Assembly: GCA_016719405.1 (NCBI GenBank)
Contig: JADJZE010000021.1
Coordinates: 805,190-869,189 of the forward strand
DNA from: Candidatus Aalborgicola lynettensis
GTDB lineage: Bacteria; Pseudomonadota; Gammaproteobacteria; Burkholderiales; Burkholderiaceae_C
Reading direction: 5' to 3'
DNA length: 64,000 nucleotides
Positions 44,442-52,644 of the stretch are shown piece after piece; the first letter of the stretch is position 1; the number at the start of each line of letters is the position of its first letter. Below the pieces are notes generated by a model that saw nothing but the letters and a program-made list of their open reading frames with translations, ran no database searches and was not told the origin of the DNA. A program made the translations under genes and the position numbers.

Positions 44442-45218
44442 ATGAAGAAGAAAGCAGTTTTTTACGGTGCCGGCGAACGGGGCGTGTATGTGGGGCGGCT
44501 GGAAAACCGCTTCAAGCGCACCAATGTGCCTTCGACGCTGCTGGTTTCTCTGGAGGATGAACTGGAGGTGCGCGACCCGATGCACCGGGACCGTGCAGTG
44601 GGAAAGAGCTTTCTGATTCCTGCAGGAATGAATCTGGAGGTCGATACCCATGGGGCCAATGTGGTCATGTTCTTTTTGGGCGGCAATCAGGACCACTATC
44701 GGCTGACGGCCCTGATGCAGTCCATGTTTCCGATGGGCGGGCAGCCGTGTTTTTCAGGCATCCGGGGCGAATCGGAGGTGGTGGAGTTTGCCAACATGCT
44801 GCGTAACCAGCGCCCGCCGCTTGCGACGGTGGAACACATGGTGAGCGAATGGATGAACCATCCATTGCGCCGCCGGCCCGAGCCCGACCCCCGCATCGTG
44901 CAGGCGATTCACCTGATTCGGCAAAGCCACGATCAAAATGTTTCCGTCGAGTGGATTGCGCGCAAGGTGGGTCTGTCGGCGTCGCGTCTGGGCGAGTTAT
45001 TCAAGGAGGTGGTTGGAACGCCGATCCGCCGGTTCCGTTTGTGGCACCGGTTTTTTGTCACCGCCGCCCGCCTGAACGAAGGCGCCCCGTTTACGGACGC
45101 GGCGCTGGCGGCCGGATTTGCCGACTACGCCCAGTTTTCCCGCACCTACCGCCAACTGGCCGGTGGCAATCCCTCGCAGGCGCGTGCCAACACAGAGATT
45201 TTGTTGCGCGACTTTTAG
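44442..45218 (+). CDS. AraC-family transcriptional regulator
   Basis: The 258-residue protein has an N-terminal beta-rich domain and a C-terminal AraC DNA-binding domain with VSVEWIARKVGLSASRLGEL near residue 168 and TDAALAAGFADYAQFSRTYR near 215. It lies 70 bp after lifO, so it may control the lipase genes. A -10-like TACAGT (44430-44435) ends six bases before the ATG with GTGACG 17 bp further upstream, and no ribosome site is seen, so leaderless translation is possible. Confidence 0.87.
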   Translation: MKKKAVFYGAGERGVYVGRLENRFKRTNVPSTLLVSLEDELEVRDPMHRDRAVGKSFLIPAGMNLEVDTHGANVVMFFLGGNQDHYRLTALMQSMFPMGGQPCFSGIRGESEVVEFANMLRNQRPPLATVEHMVSEWMNHPLRRRPEPDPRIVQAIHLIRQSHDQNVSVEWIARKVGLSASRLGELFKEVVGTPIRRFRLWHRFFVTAARLNEGAPFTDAALAAGFADYAQFSRTYRQLAGGNPSQARANTEILLRDF

Positions 45219-45227
45219 CCCCATATG

Positions 45228-45269
45228 CACAAACCCCTGACTGGCGCACGGGCCAGCCAGGGGTTTGTG
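45228..45269. terminator. Strong bidirectional hairpin terminator
   Basis: CACAAACCCCTG (45228-45239) pairs perfectly with CAGGGGTTTGTG (45258-45269), and an inner CTGGC/GCCAG pair lengthens the stem. It lies between the convergent AraC and lectin-esterase genes. Confidence 0.75.
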
Positions 45270-45321
45270 CCGCAGACTGCAGCGACCCGCTGCAGTAAAG
45301 CTGCCGGTCTCATTGGTGCGC

Positions 45322-46857
45322 TTATTGCCGTGGCGCGGTCAGCCACGACTGGGCTGCCATTTTGTAAGCGGTGTAACCCGCCAGCAGTGCATAACCGTAG
45401 GGGGCGGGGTGCACGCCATCGGCAAATGCATAACGGCTCACATCGCCTGTGGCCAGGGTGGCGGTGGAACACACGAGCGAACTGGCGAAGATGGTCTTCG
45501 TCAAGTCGCAAGCGGGAGTCGTCACACTGGTGATTCCATACTGTGCGGGGTTGGCAAACTGCAGCCGGCCTTGGGCGTAGGCATCCACTACCAACACGGC
45601 GCTGGAGGCCTGCAGATTGGATGTCAATGCACTGTTGAAGGCAGTGACCATGGCGTTGATCAGGCCCTGCGTGGAAGCAGGCTTGGTCAAGGCATACGGC
45701 GTCTGGCTCAAGTCGGGCAGTGTCATCACCACCACGCGCTTGGCGCCTTTGCCAACGATCAGGGTGTTCACGTCTGCCGCCAATTCTGCACCCGCCTGCG
45801 CCATGGCTGCGACGGCGTTTTGGCTGGCCGCACCCACTGCGCCGGGGTCATTGTTGGTGGCCGCGGCAGTGCCTGCCACGATGGCCAGGTTCATGAAAGC
45901 ATCGTTGCCACCTGCGAGCACAGTGACGAGTTCTTTGCCCGAGAAGCGGCCACCGACGGTGTTGAGGTGGCGATTGATCTGGTTAATGACGGGGTCGGTC
46001 ATCTGCCCCAGCGCGCCGTTGGCGTCTTGCGGGTAGGTGTTGATGTTGCCAGGCCCCACCGGGTTGGTGACGCGCGCGCCACCTTGTGCATAACCATAGC
46101 AGCCGGCGTGGTTGGTCACCGCCGCAGGCGGGATGGATGGAATCACACTGTTGAGGCCGGTTTGTGCAGCGCACGGTGTCTTGAGCTGCAGAGCGGCTGA
46201 AAGCACTTCGGTCCAGTTCCGTCCCACGGGGCCATTGACGTTGTACTTGCCGCCGCCCACTGCCGCGATGGTGCTGACGCGGTAGGTGCCCACGTCGCTC
46301 AGGCTGTCACCAAATGAGACCATGGAGGCATAGGGCACGCCAGCGGTGTTGGTTGCCCATACCTTGGCACCGGTTGCATTGTTCAAAACCAGGTTGCCGT
46401 CGTCTTTGAGCAGCAGGTAGGCGGCTCCCTTGCCAACGGTGTTGCTGGCCCAAACGGCTTTGCCTTTGGATGTGTACAACACCAGGTTGCTGTCTTTTTG
46501 CAATACCAGACGCACGCCACCCCTGCCGACGGTGTTGGTCGCCCAAATGGGTTTGCCCGCAGCGGTGTAAATCACCAGGTTGCCGTCGCCCTGCAGGGTC
46601 AGGCGGTACAGGCCATTGGTGGACTGCAGTCGCTTGCCGGTAGTCAGGCTGGCACCGGCCAACAGGCTGTTGGTGTTGGTCGGTGCGGTCGCAGTGGCGG
46701 CACTGACCGAGCTGAAATCGGGCGTGGCGGCAGAGGCAGCCTGCACGCCCAACGCCAGCGCGGCAGTGAGGGCTGAGAGGGTCAATACGCGGGTAGAGGT
46801 CCGCAGTGCGCGCTGTGAGCGCTTGTGGGTAACAAATGAAAAGGCAGAATGTGTCAT
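45322..46857 (-). CDS. Secreted lectin-GDSL esterase fusion
   Basis: The 511-residue protein has a signal peptide (LTLSALTAALALGVQAASA), then a bulb-type lectin domain with three mannose-binding repeats LQGDGNLVIYT, LQKDSNLVLYT and LKDDGNLVLNN (about residues 85-170). An SGNH/GDSL hydrolase domain follows: block I SFGDSLSDVG with the nucleophilic Ser near 182, VLAGGNDAFM near 310 and block V DGVHPAPYGY near 490. It probably binds a glycan surface and cleaves ester or acyl groups. It lies inside the type II secretion locus, which suggests that route out of the cell. Confidence 0.9.
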   Translation of the reverse strand: MTHSAFSFVTHKRSQRALRTSTRVLTLSALTAALALGVQAASAATPDFSSVSAATATAPTNTNSLLAGASLTTGKRLQSTNGLYRLTLQGDGNLVIYTAAGKPIWATNTVGRGGVRLVLQKDSNLVLYTSKGKAVWASNTVGKGAAYLLLKDDGNLVLNNATGAKVWATNTAGVPYASMVSFGDSLSDVGTYRVSTIAAVGGGKYNVNGPVGRNWTEVLSAALQLKTPCAAQTGLNSVIPSIPPAAVTNHAGCYGYAQGGARVTNPVGPGNINTYPQDANGALGQMTDPVINQINRHLNTVGGRFSGKELVTVLAGGNDAFMNLAIVAGTAAATNNDPGAVGAASQNAVAAMAQAGAELAADVNTLIVGKGAKRVVVMTLPDLSQTPYALTKPASTQGLINAMVTAFNSALTSNLQASSAVLVVDAYAQGRLQFANPAQYGITSVTTPACDLTKTIFASSLVCSTATLATGDVSRYAFADGVHPAPYGYALLAGYTAYKMAAQSWLTAPRQ

Positions 46858-47169
46858 GGCGTTTGTGTCGCAGTAGTTGCTGAAAAGTAAAAAAGTATTC
46901 GGTAGTCGCCGGCTGCAAAATATCGAAACCGTCCCGGAATGTACCGGCGCCCGCTTTTTTGTGCATGAACAAACTCACGACGCAACGCGTTTTTTAGATC
47001 GTGGAGCGCGGCTGTGCCAACCGCGGGTCGGTTGGGCTGGGCAGACATGCACACGACCCAAGGCCAAGTGGGGCGGACAGCATGTGCCCGCAAGTGGGCG
47101 ATGTGTGGCAGGCGATACCGTTCAGTTTGTGGTATCGAAGGGGTGCCCCCTGCGGGGAAAAGAATGGCG
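46858..47169. other. Gap upstream of the lectin-esterase gene
   Basis: This stretch should hold the esterase promoter (minus strand) and the 3' side of the gene at 47170-47532. I find no convincing gene, repeat or operator in it. Confidence 0.4.
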
Positions 47170-47532
47170 TTACTGCGCCAGGCGCTTGCCGTGCGGCAGC
47201 GTGCTCAGGCGGCGCAGCAGTTGCTGGCAATAACCTTCGATTTGCAAACATTTGTTGATTTCGTCCACCGGCAGGGGGCCCGAGACCACCACGATGTCGT
47301 TGGCGCTGGCCACTTCACCCGCGTCCCGCAGGCGCCTGCGGGTATTGCTGGCCCAGATGTGGATGCGCGTCGGGCTGCCATGCTCGTGCAGCACGCCGGT
47401 GCGGGCACAAAACGCAATCGCCACGTTGTCCGTCCGGAGCCGCAGGCGGTGTTCACCGGTGACTTTGCTGGCCGGCGTGTTCAGGTCGTACAAATGGTAG
47501 TGCCCCTGTTTAAGCTGGTATTGAAGTGCCAT
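47170..47532 (-). CDS. Conserved small protein of unknown function
   Basis: The 120-residue protein (MALQYQLKQGHYHLYDLNTP...) has no membrane segment and no domain I recognise. Two Cys occur near the C-terminus (KCLQIEGYCQQLL). GAGGAGAA lies just before the ATG at 47532, so translation is likely. It sits between gspE and the esterase gene on the same strand as both and may belong to the secretion locus. Confidence 0.6.
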   Translation of the reverse strand: MALQYQLKQGHYHLYDLNTPASKVTGEHRLRLRTDNVAIAFCARTGVLHEHGSPTRIHIWASNTRRRLRDAGEVASANDIVVVSGPLPVDEINKCLQIEGYCQQLLRRLSTLPHGKRLAQ

Positions 47533-47671
47533 AAGTTCTCCTCGGTGGCGCTGATTGTGCCGCCCAATAAAGCACTTTTGGGCTCCAAAAGGGGAGGATA
47601 AACCCTGTACTTCGCCCCTCCCTTTGCCACAAGGGTGTCCCGTCCGGCGCGGACGGTCGGGTGTTGTGCAA

Positions 47672-49177
47672 TCAATCGCGCGTGACGCGCATCAACTCTT
47701 CCATGGTGGTCACGCCGTTGCGCACCAGGCGCTCGCCGTCGTCACGCATCAGCACCATGCCGTGGGTGATGGCGGCCTCGCGGATTTCGGCCTCGGCCGC
47801 GCGGTGGTGGATTTGCTCGCGGATGGCGTCGTTGGTCACCAGCAACTCAAACACGCCCGTGCGCCCCTGGTAGCCGGTGTGGCCACACGCCTCACAACCC
47901 ACCGCCTGCGCGGTCCCGATTTCACTGGGAATATCGACCAGATCGGGGTGGTTGGTCTCGTCTTCCTGGAACGCCGAGTAGGAAACGGGCTCGGCCATTA
48001 GCGCGCAGGCCGGACACAGCTTGCGCACCAGGCGCTGGGCCAGCACGCCCAGCAACGAGGAGCTCAGCAGAAAGGGCTCGATGCCCATGTCGGACAAACG
48101 GGTCACCGCGCTGGCCGCATCGTTGGTGTGCAGCGTGGCCAGCACCAGGTGGCCGGTGAGTGAGGCCTGGATGGCAATTTGTGCCGTCTCCAGGTCGCGG
48201 ATTTCGCCGATCATGATGACGTCCGGGTCCTGGCGCAGGATGGCGCGCAGGGCCTTGGCAAAGTCCAGCTCAATCTTGGCGTTGACCTGCGTCTGACCGA
48301 CACCGGCCAGTTCGTACTCAATCGGGTCTTCCACCGTCATGATGTTCTGGCTGCGCGTGTCCAGGCGCTGCAGTGCGGCATACAGCGTGGTGGTCTTGCC
48401 CGATCCGGTTGGGCCGGTCACCAGAATGATGCCGTGCGGCTGCGCAATCAGGTGCTCCAGTTGCGCCAGCACGTCGCCCTGCATGCCAATGGCTTCCAGG
48501 GTGAGCTTGTTGCCACTCTTGTCCAGCAGGCGCAGCACCGCGCGCTCGCCGTGGGCGCTGGGCAGGGTGCTGACCCGCACGTCCACGCCACGGGTGCCAA
48601 TGCGCAGGCTGATGCGCCCGTCCTGCGGCAGGCGTTTTTCGGCAATGTCCAGGTCGGCCATGATCTTCAGGCGCGAAATCAGCGCCGCGTGCAGCGCCCG
48701 GTTGGGGCGCACCACGTCGCGCAGTGTGCCGTCCACCCTAAAGCGCACGGCCGAGTGGCGCTCGTAGGGCTCAATGTGGATGTCGCTGGCACCGTCGCGT
48801 GCGGCCTGGGTGAGCAGGGCGTTGAGCATGCGGATGATGGGTGCGTCGTCGTTGGTTTCCAGCAGGTCTTCAATGGCCGGTAGGGCCTGCATCATGCGCG
48901 ACAGGTCGATGTCGCTCTCCACCTCGTTGACCACCGTGGCGGCGCTGGATTCGCTTTGCGCGTAGGCGGCACTGATGCGCTGGCGCAGTATTTCGGGTTC
49001 TTCGAGCTTGACCTGGCGCACGGCAAATTTGCGCAGCACCTCGCCCACGGCGCTGGCGGCGTCGGGTGTGTCCAGGGTCGGGGTCCACAGCGTGAGGGCG
49101 GCGTCCTGCTCTTCCAGCAGCAACTGGTGGCTGCGCGCAAACGCGTAGGGCAGGGGGTATTGCGCAGGCTGGCTCAT
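47672..49177 (-). CDS. gspE: Type II secretion ATPase GspE
   Basis: GspE is the cytoplasmic hexameric ATPase that drives pseudopilus growth. The 501-residue protein has Walker A GPTGSGKTTTLYAAL near residue 265, the Asp box TVEDPIEYELAG, Walker B PDVIMIGEIRDLETA and a His box ATLHTNDAA. A four-Cys zinc motif follows (CPAC near 410, CEACGHTG near 448). ATG 49177 is chosen as the start of conservation; an upstream frame runs into gspD. It follows gspD after 13 bases. Confidence 0.96.
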   Translation of the reverse strand: MSQPAQYPLPYAFARSHQLLLEEQDAALTLWTPTLDTPDAASAVGEVLRKFAVRQVKLEEPEILRQRISAAYAQSESSAATVVNEVESDIDLSRMMQALPAIEDLLETNDDAPIIRMLNALLTQAARDGASDIHIEPYERHSAVRFRVDGTLRDVVRPNRALHAALISRLKIMADLDIAEKRLPQDGRISLRIGTRGVDVRVSTLPSAHGERAVLRLLDKSGNKLTLEAIGMQGDVLAQLEHLIAQPHGIILVTGPTGSGKTTTLYAALQRLDTRSQNIMTVEDPIEYELAGVGQTQVNAKIELDFAKALRAILRQDPDVIMIGEIRDLETAQIAIQASLTGHLVLATLHTNDAASAVTRLSDMGIEPFLLSSSLLGVLAQRLVRKLCPACALMAEPVSYSAFQEDETNHPDLVDIPSEIGTAQAVGCEACGHTGYQGRTGVFELLVTNDAIREQIHHRAAEAEIREAAITHGMVLMRDDGERLVRNGVTTMEELMRVTRD

Positions 49178-49190
49178 GGCGTGCGGTGGC

Positions 49191-51314
49191 TTATTTGGCG
49201 GGCTTGGGCTGGGTGGCACCCGGCAACACCGGCGCCCCGTTGACGGGCACTGCCGCGCTGGGCTCGGGCTGGGCCTGCTGCTGGGTGGCGCGCATGAGTT
49301 CGTAGCGGTCCATCGAGAAACTGTCGGAGGCGGCCGCGTCACGCAACACCACCGGGCGCAGGAATACCATCAAATTGGTCTTTTTGCGGCTGCGCGCTTC
49401 ACCCTTGAACAGGTTGCCAAATAGGGGAATGTCGGCCAGGCCGGGGACTTTTTCCTGGTTGCCGGCGTATTCGTCGGACAGCAGGCCACCCAACACCACA
49501 ATGGCGCCATCGCCTACCAGCACATTGGATTCAATCGAGCGCTTGTTGGTGATGAGGCCGGTGGCCGAGTTCACCGAGGACGCCTGCACACTGGACACTT
49601 CCTGGAAAATGGTGAGCTTGACGGTGCCGTTCTCGCTGATTTGTGGCTTGACGCGCAAGGTCAGGCCCACGTCCTTGCGTTCGATGGTCTGAAACGGGTT
49701 CACGGTTCCGGTGCTGCTGCTGCCGGAGTTGGTGAACTGCCCGGTGACAAAGGGCACGTTCTGGCCGATGACGATTTTGGCCTCTTCGTTGTCCAGCGTC
49801 AGCAGGTTGGGCGTGGACAGGATGTTGCCGTCGCCATTGGCTTGCAGGTAGCGTGCCAGAAAACCCAGCACATACACGCCGTTGGTCTGGTGCGCAACAC
49901 CCACGTTGACGCCGGTGGAGGGAGTTGCCGTACCGGCCGCGGCCTGGGTGGCCAGTTTGATGATGTTGGTGCCGCCAATGTTGAAGTTGGTGCCCAAAAC
50001 GCCCACATTGGCGTCGCCATTTTGGCCGACAGCGCCTTGCCACTGGATGCCGAACTCGGCCGCCTTGTCGGCGTTGACCTCGGCAATCAGGCTTTCCACA
50101 AACACCTGGGCCCGGCGGGCGTCGAGTTTGTCGATGACGGCGCGCAGCTGGCGGTACTGCGGCTCGGGTGCGGTGATGATGAGCGAGTTGGTCGATGCGT
50201 CGGCCTGGATCTGGCCGCCTGTGGAGGAACCCGCTGCCGCCGCGCTGCCGGACGCTGCACCCGCAGCGGCATTGGCCAGCGCGCCCGCCAGGCCGGCTGG
50301 TGGTGCGCTGGGCGGGCTGGAGCTGGGTGCACTGCCGGTACTGGACATGGCCGCACGCAGGGTGACGGCCAGTTTGGTGGCGTCGGCATTCTTGAGGTAC
50401 ACCACGTAGATGTTGCCGCTGGCCTGGTCGGAGGCGGGTTGGTCCAGCTTGGTCACCAGCGAGCGCGCCAGTGCCAGTCGTGTGGGGTTGGCGGCGCGCA
50501 AAATCAGGGCGTTGCTGCGCGGTTCGGGAATCAACGTGGTCTTGAATGAACCGTCCGCACCACCAGGGCTGTTGCCGCCGCCGGAATCCAGCAATCGCAA
50601 CACCAAGGGCGCCAGATCGCCGGCGAGGGCATGTTTGAGGGGGATGACCTCAATGTCGGTGGCGTTGGGCATGTCCATCGCCGAGACGATTTTTTCAATC
50701 CGGCGCAGGTTGTCGCCATAGTCGGTAATCACCAGCGAATTGTTGCTGGGATTGGCGTTGATGGTGTTGTTGGGGCTGATGAGCGGGCGCAGGATGGGCA
50801 ACAGGTTGTTGGCGTAGTCAAAACGCAGCGGAATGATCTGGGTGGCAATCTGGTTGCCGACGGCGGATTCACCGCGTGTTACCCCGCCTACGTGCAACTT
50901 GGCATCGGCTTCGGGCACGATCTTGTCCAGCCCATCGGACTGCACCACGGTGTAGCCTTGCAGGCGCAGCACGCTGCGGAACTGGTGGTAGGCCACAGCG
51001 GGGGATACCGGTTGTTCTGTCAGCAGGGTAATGGTGCCTTTCACGCGGGGGTCTACCACCACATTGCGCCCGGTCATGGTGGCCATGGTGCGGGCCACGG
51101 CCTCGATGTCGGCGTTGTTGAAATTCAGCGTGACCGGTTGGCCACGTTTGGTTTTGGCAGGGGTGGCCTGGGCGGCTGCAGGGTCCGCCGTCTGGGCGTG
51201 CAAATGGGTAGAAAAAAGGCCTGTTGCGCCCGCCAGCAGTGCGCAGGCAGCTATTGAAATAATAGCAATGCGGGGTTGCGGGAAGGGGTTGATGTTGGTG
51301 CGAATTGGTTTCAC
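49191..51314 (-). CDS. gspD: Type II secretion outer membrane secretin GspD
   Basis: GspD forms the outer membrane channel. The 707-residue protein has a signal sequence (IAIISIAACALLAGATGLFS), an N0 domain with VTLNFNNADIEAVARTMA, three N-domain repeats, a Gly/Ser/Ala-rich insert near 380, and the secretin core with VPFVTGQFTN and VPGLADIPLFGNLFKG near 640. A GTG at 51314, three bases after the gspN stop, is the start. Part of the signal peptide is encoded by a dispersed repeat. It is followed by gspE. Confidence 0.95.
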   Translation of the reverse strand: MKPIRTNINPFPQPRIAIISIAACALLAGATGLFSTHLHAQTADPAAAQATPAKTKRGQPVTLNFNNADIEAVARTMATMTGRNVVVDPRVKGTITLLTEQPVSPAVAYHQFRSVLRLQGYTVVQSDGLDKIVPEADAKLHVGGVTRGESAVGNQIATQIIPLRFDYANNLLPILRPLISPNNTINANPSNNSLVITDYGDNLRRIEKIVSAMDMPNATDIEVIPLKHALAGDLAPLVLRLLDSGGGNSPGGADGSFKTTLIPEPRSNALILRAANPTRLALARSLVTKLDQPASDQASGNIYVVYLKNADATKLAVTLRAAMSSTGSAPSSSPPSAPPAGLAGALANAAAGAASGSAAAAGSSTGGQIQADASTNSLIITAPEPQYRQLRAVIDKLDARRAQVFVESLIAEVNADKAAEFGIQWQGAVGQNGDANVGVLGTNFNIGGTNIIKLATQAAAGTATPSTGVNVGVAHQTNGVYVLGFLARYLQANGDGNILSTPNLLTLDNEEAKIVIGQNVPFVTGQFTNSGSSSTGTVNPFQTIERKDVGLTLRVKPQISENGTVKLTIFQEVSSVQASSVNSATGLITNKRSIESNVLVGDGAIVVLGGLLSDEYAGNQEKVPGLADIPLFGNLFKGEARSRKKTNLMVFLRPVVLRDAAASDSFSMDRYELMRATQQQAQPEPSAAVPVNGAPVLPGATQPKPAK
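51241..51268 (+). repeat. Dispersed repeat core in the gspD signal peptide, copy 7
   Basis: GCGCAGGCAGCTATTGAAAT and then AATAGCAA form the core with a perfect GCTATT/AATAGC hairpin. On the gspD strand it encodes part of the signal-peptide helix (IAIISIAACA). Confidence 0.65.
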
Positions 51315-51316
51315 GG

Positions 51317-52117
51317 TTAGCCCACCTTGATAGCGGAGCGCGCGCCGTCGCGCCGTCCAATAATGTTCAAAAGATTCGAAAGCGCCTCTACCCGGCCGGG
51401 GCTGGCCATGGCCTCGCCCCGAAAGCGCAGTGCGTTGCCCACCCAGTGGCCCTGGCCCGAAAGCTGGAAGCTGCCCTCCAGGGTGGACAGGCTCAGCGTG
51501 GGGGTCTCCCCGCCCAGCAGCATGAGCCGGTAACTGCCCATGGGCACCAGGGTGGACAGGCGGGTGGACATCTGGGTCGCATCCAGTTGCAGGCTGCCCT
51601 GCAGGGAGACACGCTGGTTGATCCAGTGCAGGCCCACCCCCTGTGTGCTGAGCAGCAGTTGGCCTTGCGGGCGAATGGTGTTCCAGGGGGTACCCAAACC
51701 CGCCAGCAGGTTTGCCGGCCACTGGGACTGGTTATCGACCAATGTCAGGCGCACCGGCTGCTGGCGCGGCACGGAGAGCGCCAGGTTCAGGGGCTGGGGC
51801 GTGCAGCAGTCGGCGCTGATCTGGATATGGGCGCCACCCCACAGGGGCCGAATGCGCCAGTTCACCCGGCCCGGCAGGGCCAGCGCGTCCGCGCTGCCCA
51901 CGCCGCCGGTTAGCACCAGCTGGGCCGAGCCCTGCCACACGCTGCCGCGTGCGTCGCTGAGTTGTACGCGCTGGGCGCTGGCCTGCGCAATGGCGTCGGT
52001 CAACCATCGCGCTGGCGCCAGCACCACGGTCATGGTGGCCAGGCCCAGCAGCGCACCCGCCCAGCCCCACACCCAGGGGGCGTGGTGGCGGATGGCGGTG
52101 GGGGTTGTGGCGGTCAT
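51317..52117 (-). CDS. gspN: Type II secretion protein GspN
   Basis: The 266-residue bitopic protein has an N-terminal membrane helix (WVWGWAGALLGLATMTVVLA) and a periplasmic domain with WRIRPLWGG and LSTLEGSFQLSGQGHWVG, typical of GspN. The role in the secretin or platform is not fully known. ATG 52117 lies five bases after the gspM stop; the stop is three bases before the gspD start. It is part of a continuous L-M-N-D-E run. Confidence 0.88.
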   Translation of the reverse strand: MTATTPTAIRHHAPWVWGWAGALLGLATMTVVLAPARWLTDAIAQASAQRVQLSDARGSVWQGSAQLVLTGGVGSADALALPGRVNWRIRPLWGGAHIQISADCCTPQPLNLALSVPRQQPVRLTLVDNQSQWPANLLAGLGTPWNTIRPQGQLLLSTQGVGLHWINQRVSLQGSLQLDATQMSTRLSTLVPMGSYRLMLLGGETPTLSLSTLEGSFQLSGQGHWVGNALRFRGEAMASPGRVEALSNLLNIIGRRDGARSAIKVG

Positions 52118-52122
52118 GGTGG

Positions 52123-52644
52123 CTAGCGTTGCGGCAGGGTCATGAGCAGCACACCGTCCCAGGTGGCGACACCGTTTTGGCTGGCGCGCACCAGCCGCGC
52201 CTCGGCGGGGACCGAGCGTGCGTTGACGCGGGCTTGCACCAGCCACTGGGCCAGAGCGTCAGCGGACGCGCCCTGCAGGGTAACCGTGGCGCGTTCGCCA
52301 TTGGCACTGAGTTGGGCGGTATTGCCCAGTGTTTGTTGGGTGGCCGTGTTCAGGGCCTTGAGGGCATCTTCCCAGCCCAGGGGCGGTTGTTTTTGCAGCG
52401 ATTGCGCCTGTGCCTGCAGGTTTTGCATGTGCTGCAGTTGGGCACCCAGGGCCTTGGCTTGGGCGTCGGCAGTGCGCAGGGTGGTGCGGGCCGGGGCCAG
52501 CACCAGCAACCACAGCACGGTGGCAGCAAGAACCACCAGCACCAGCGACAGCAACTGGCGCTCCTGGTCGGCCAGTCGGCTCCAGCGCTCCCGCACGGGG
52601 GCCAGCACGCGCTGCAGACGTCCGGTGGTGTCGGTCTCTGTCAT
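52123..52644 (-). CDS. gspM: Type II secretion protein GspM
   Basis: The 173-residue protein has a short cytoplasmic start, one membrane helix (LLSLVLVVLAATVLWLLVLA, residues 31-50) and a ferredoxin-like periplasmic domain preceded by a coiled coil. It binds GspL in the inner membrane platform. Its ATG overlaps the gspL stop by four bases. Confidence 0.9.
   Translation of the reverse strand: MTETDTTGRLQRVLAPVRERWSRLADQERQLLSLVLVVLAATVLWLLVLAPARTTLRTADAQAKALGAQLQHMQNLQAQAQSLQKQPPLGWEDALKALNTATQQTLGNTAQLSANGERATVTLQGASADALAQWLVQARVNARSVPAEARLVRASQNGVATWDGVLLMTLPQR

Noticed and set aside
46854..47093. Small minus-strand frame upstream of the lectin-esterase gene
   Set aside because: It has no ribosome site, no recognisable domain and overlaps the expected promoter.
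51315..51722. N-terminal extension of gspD
   Set aside because: It overlaps gspN in another frame, and the signal peptide follows the GTG at 51314 directly.
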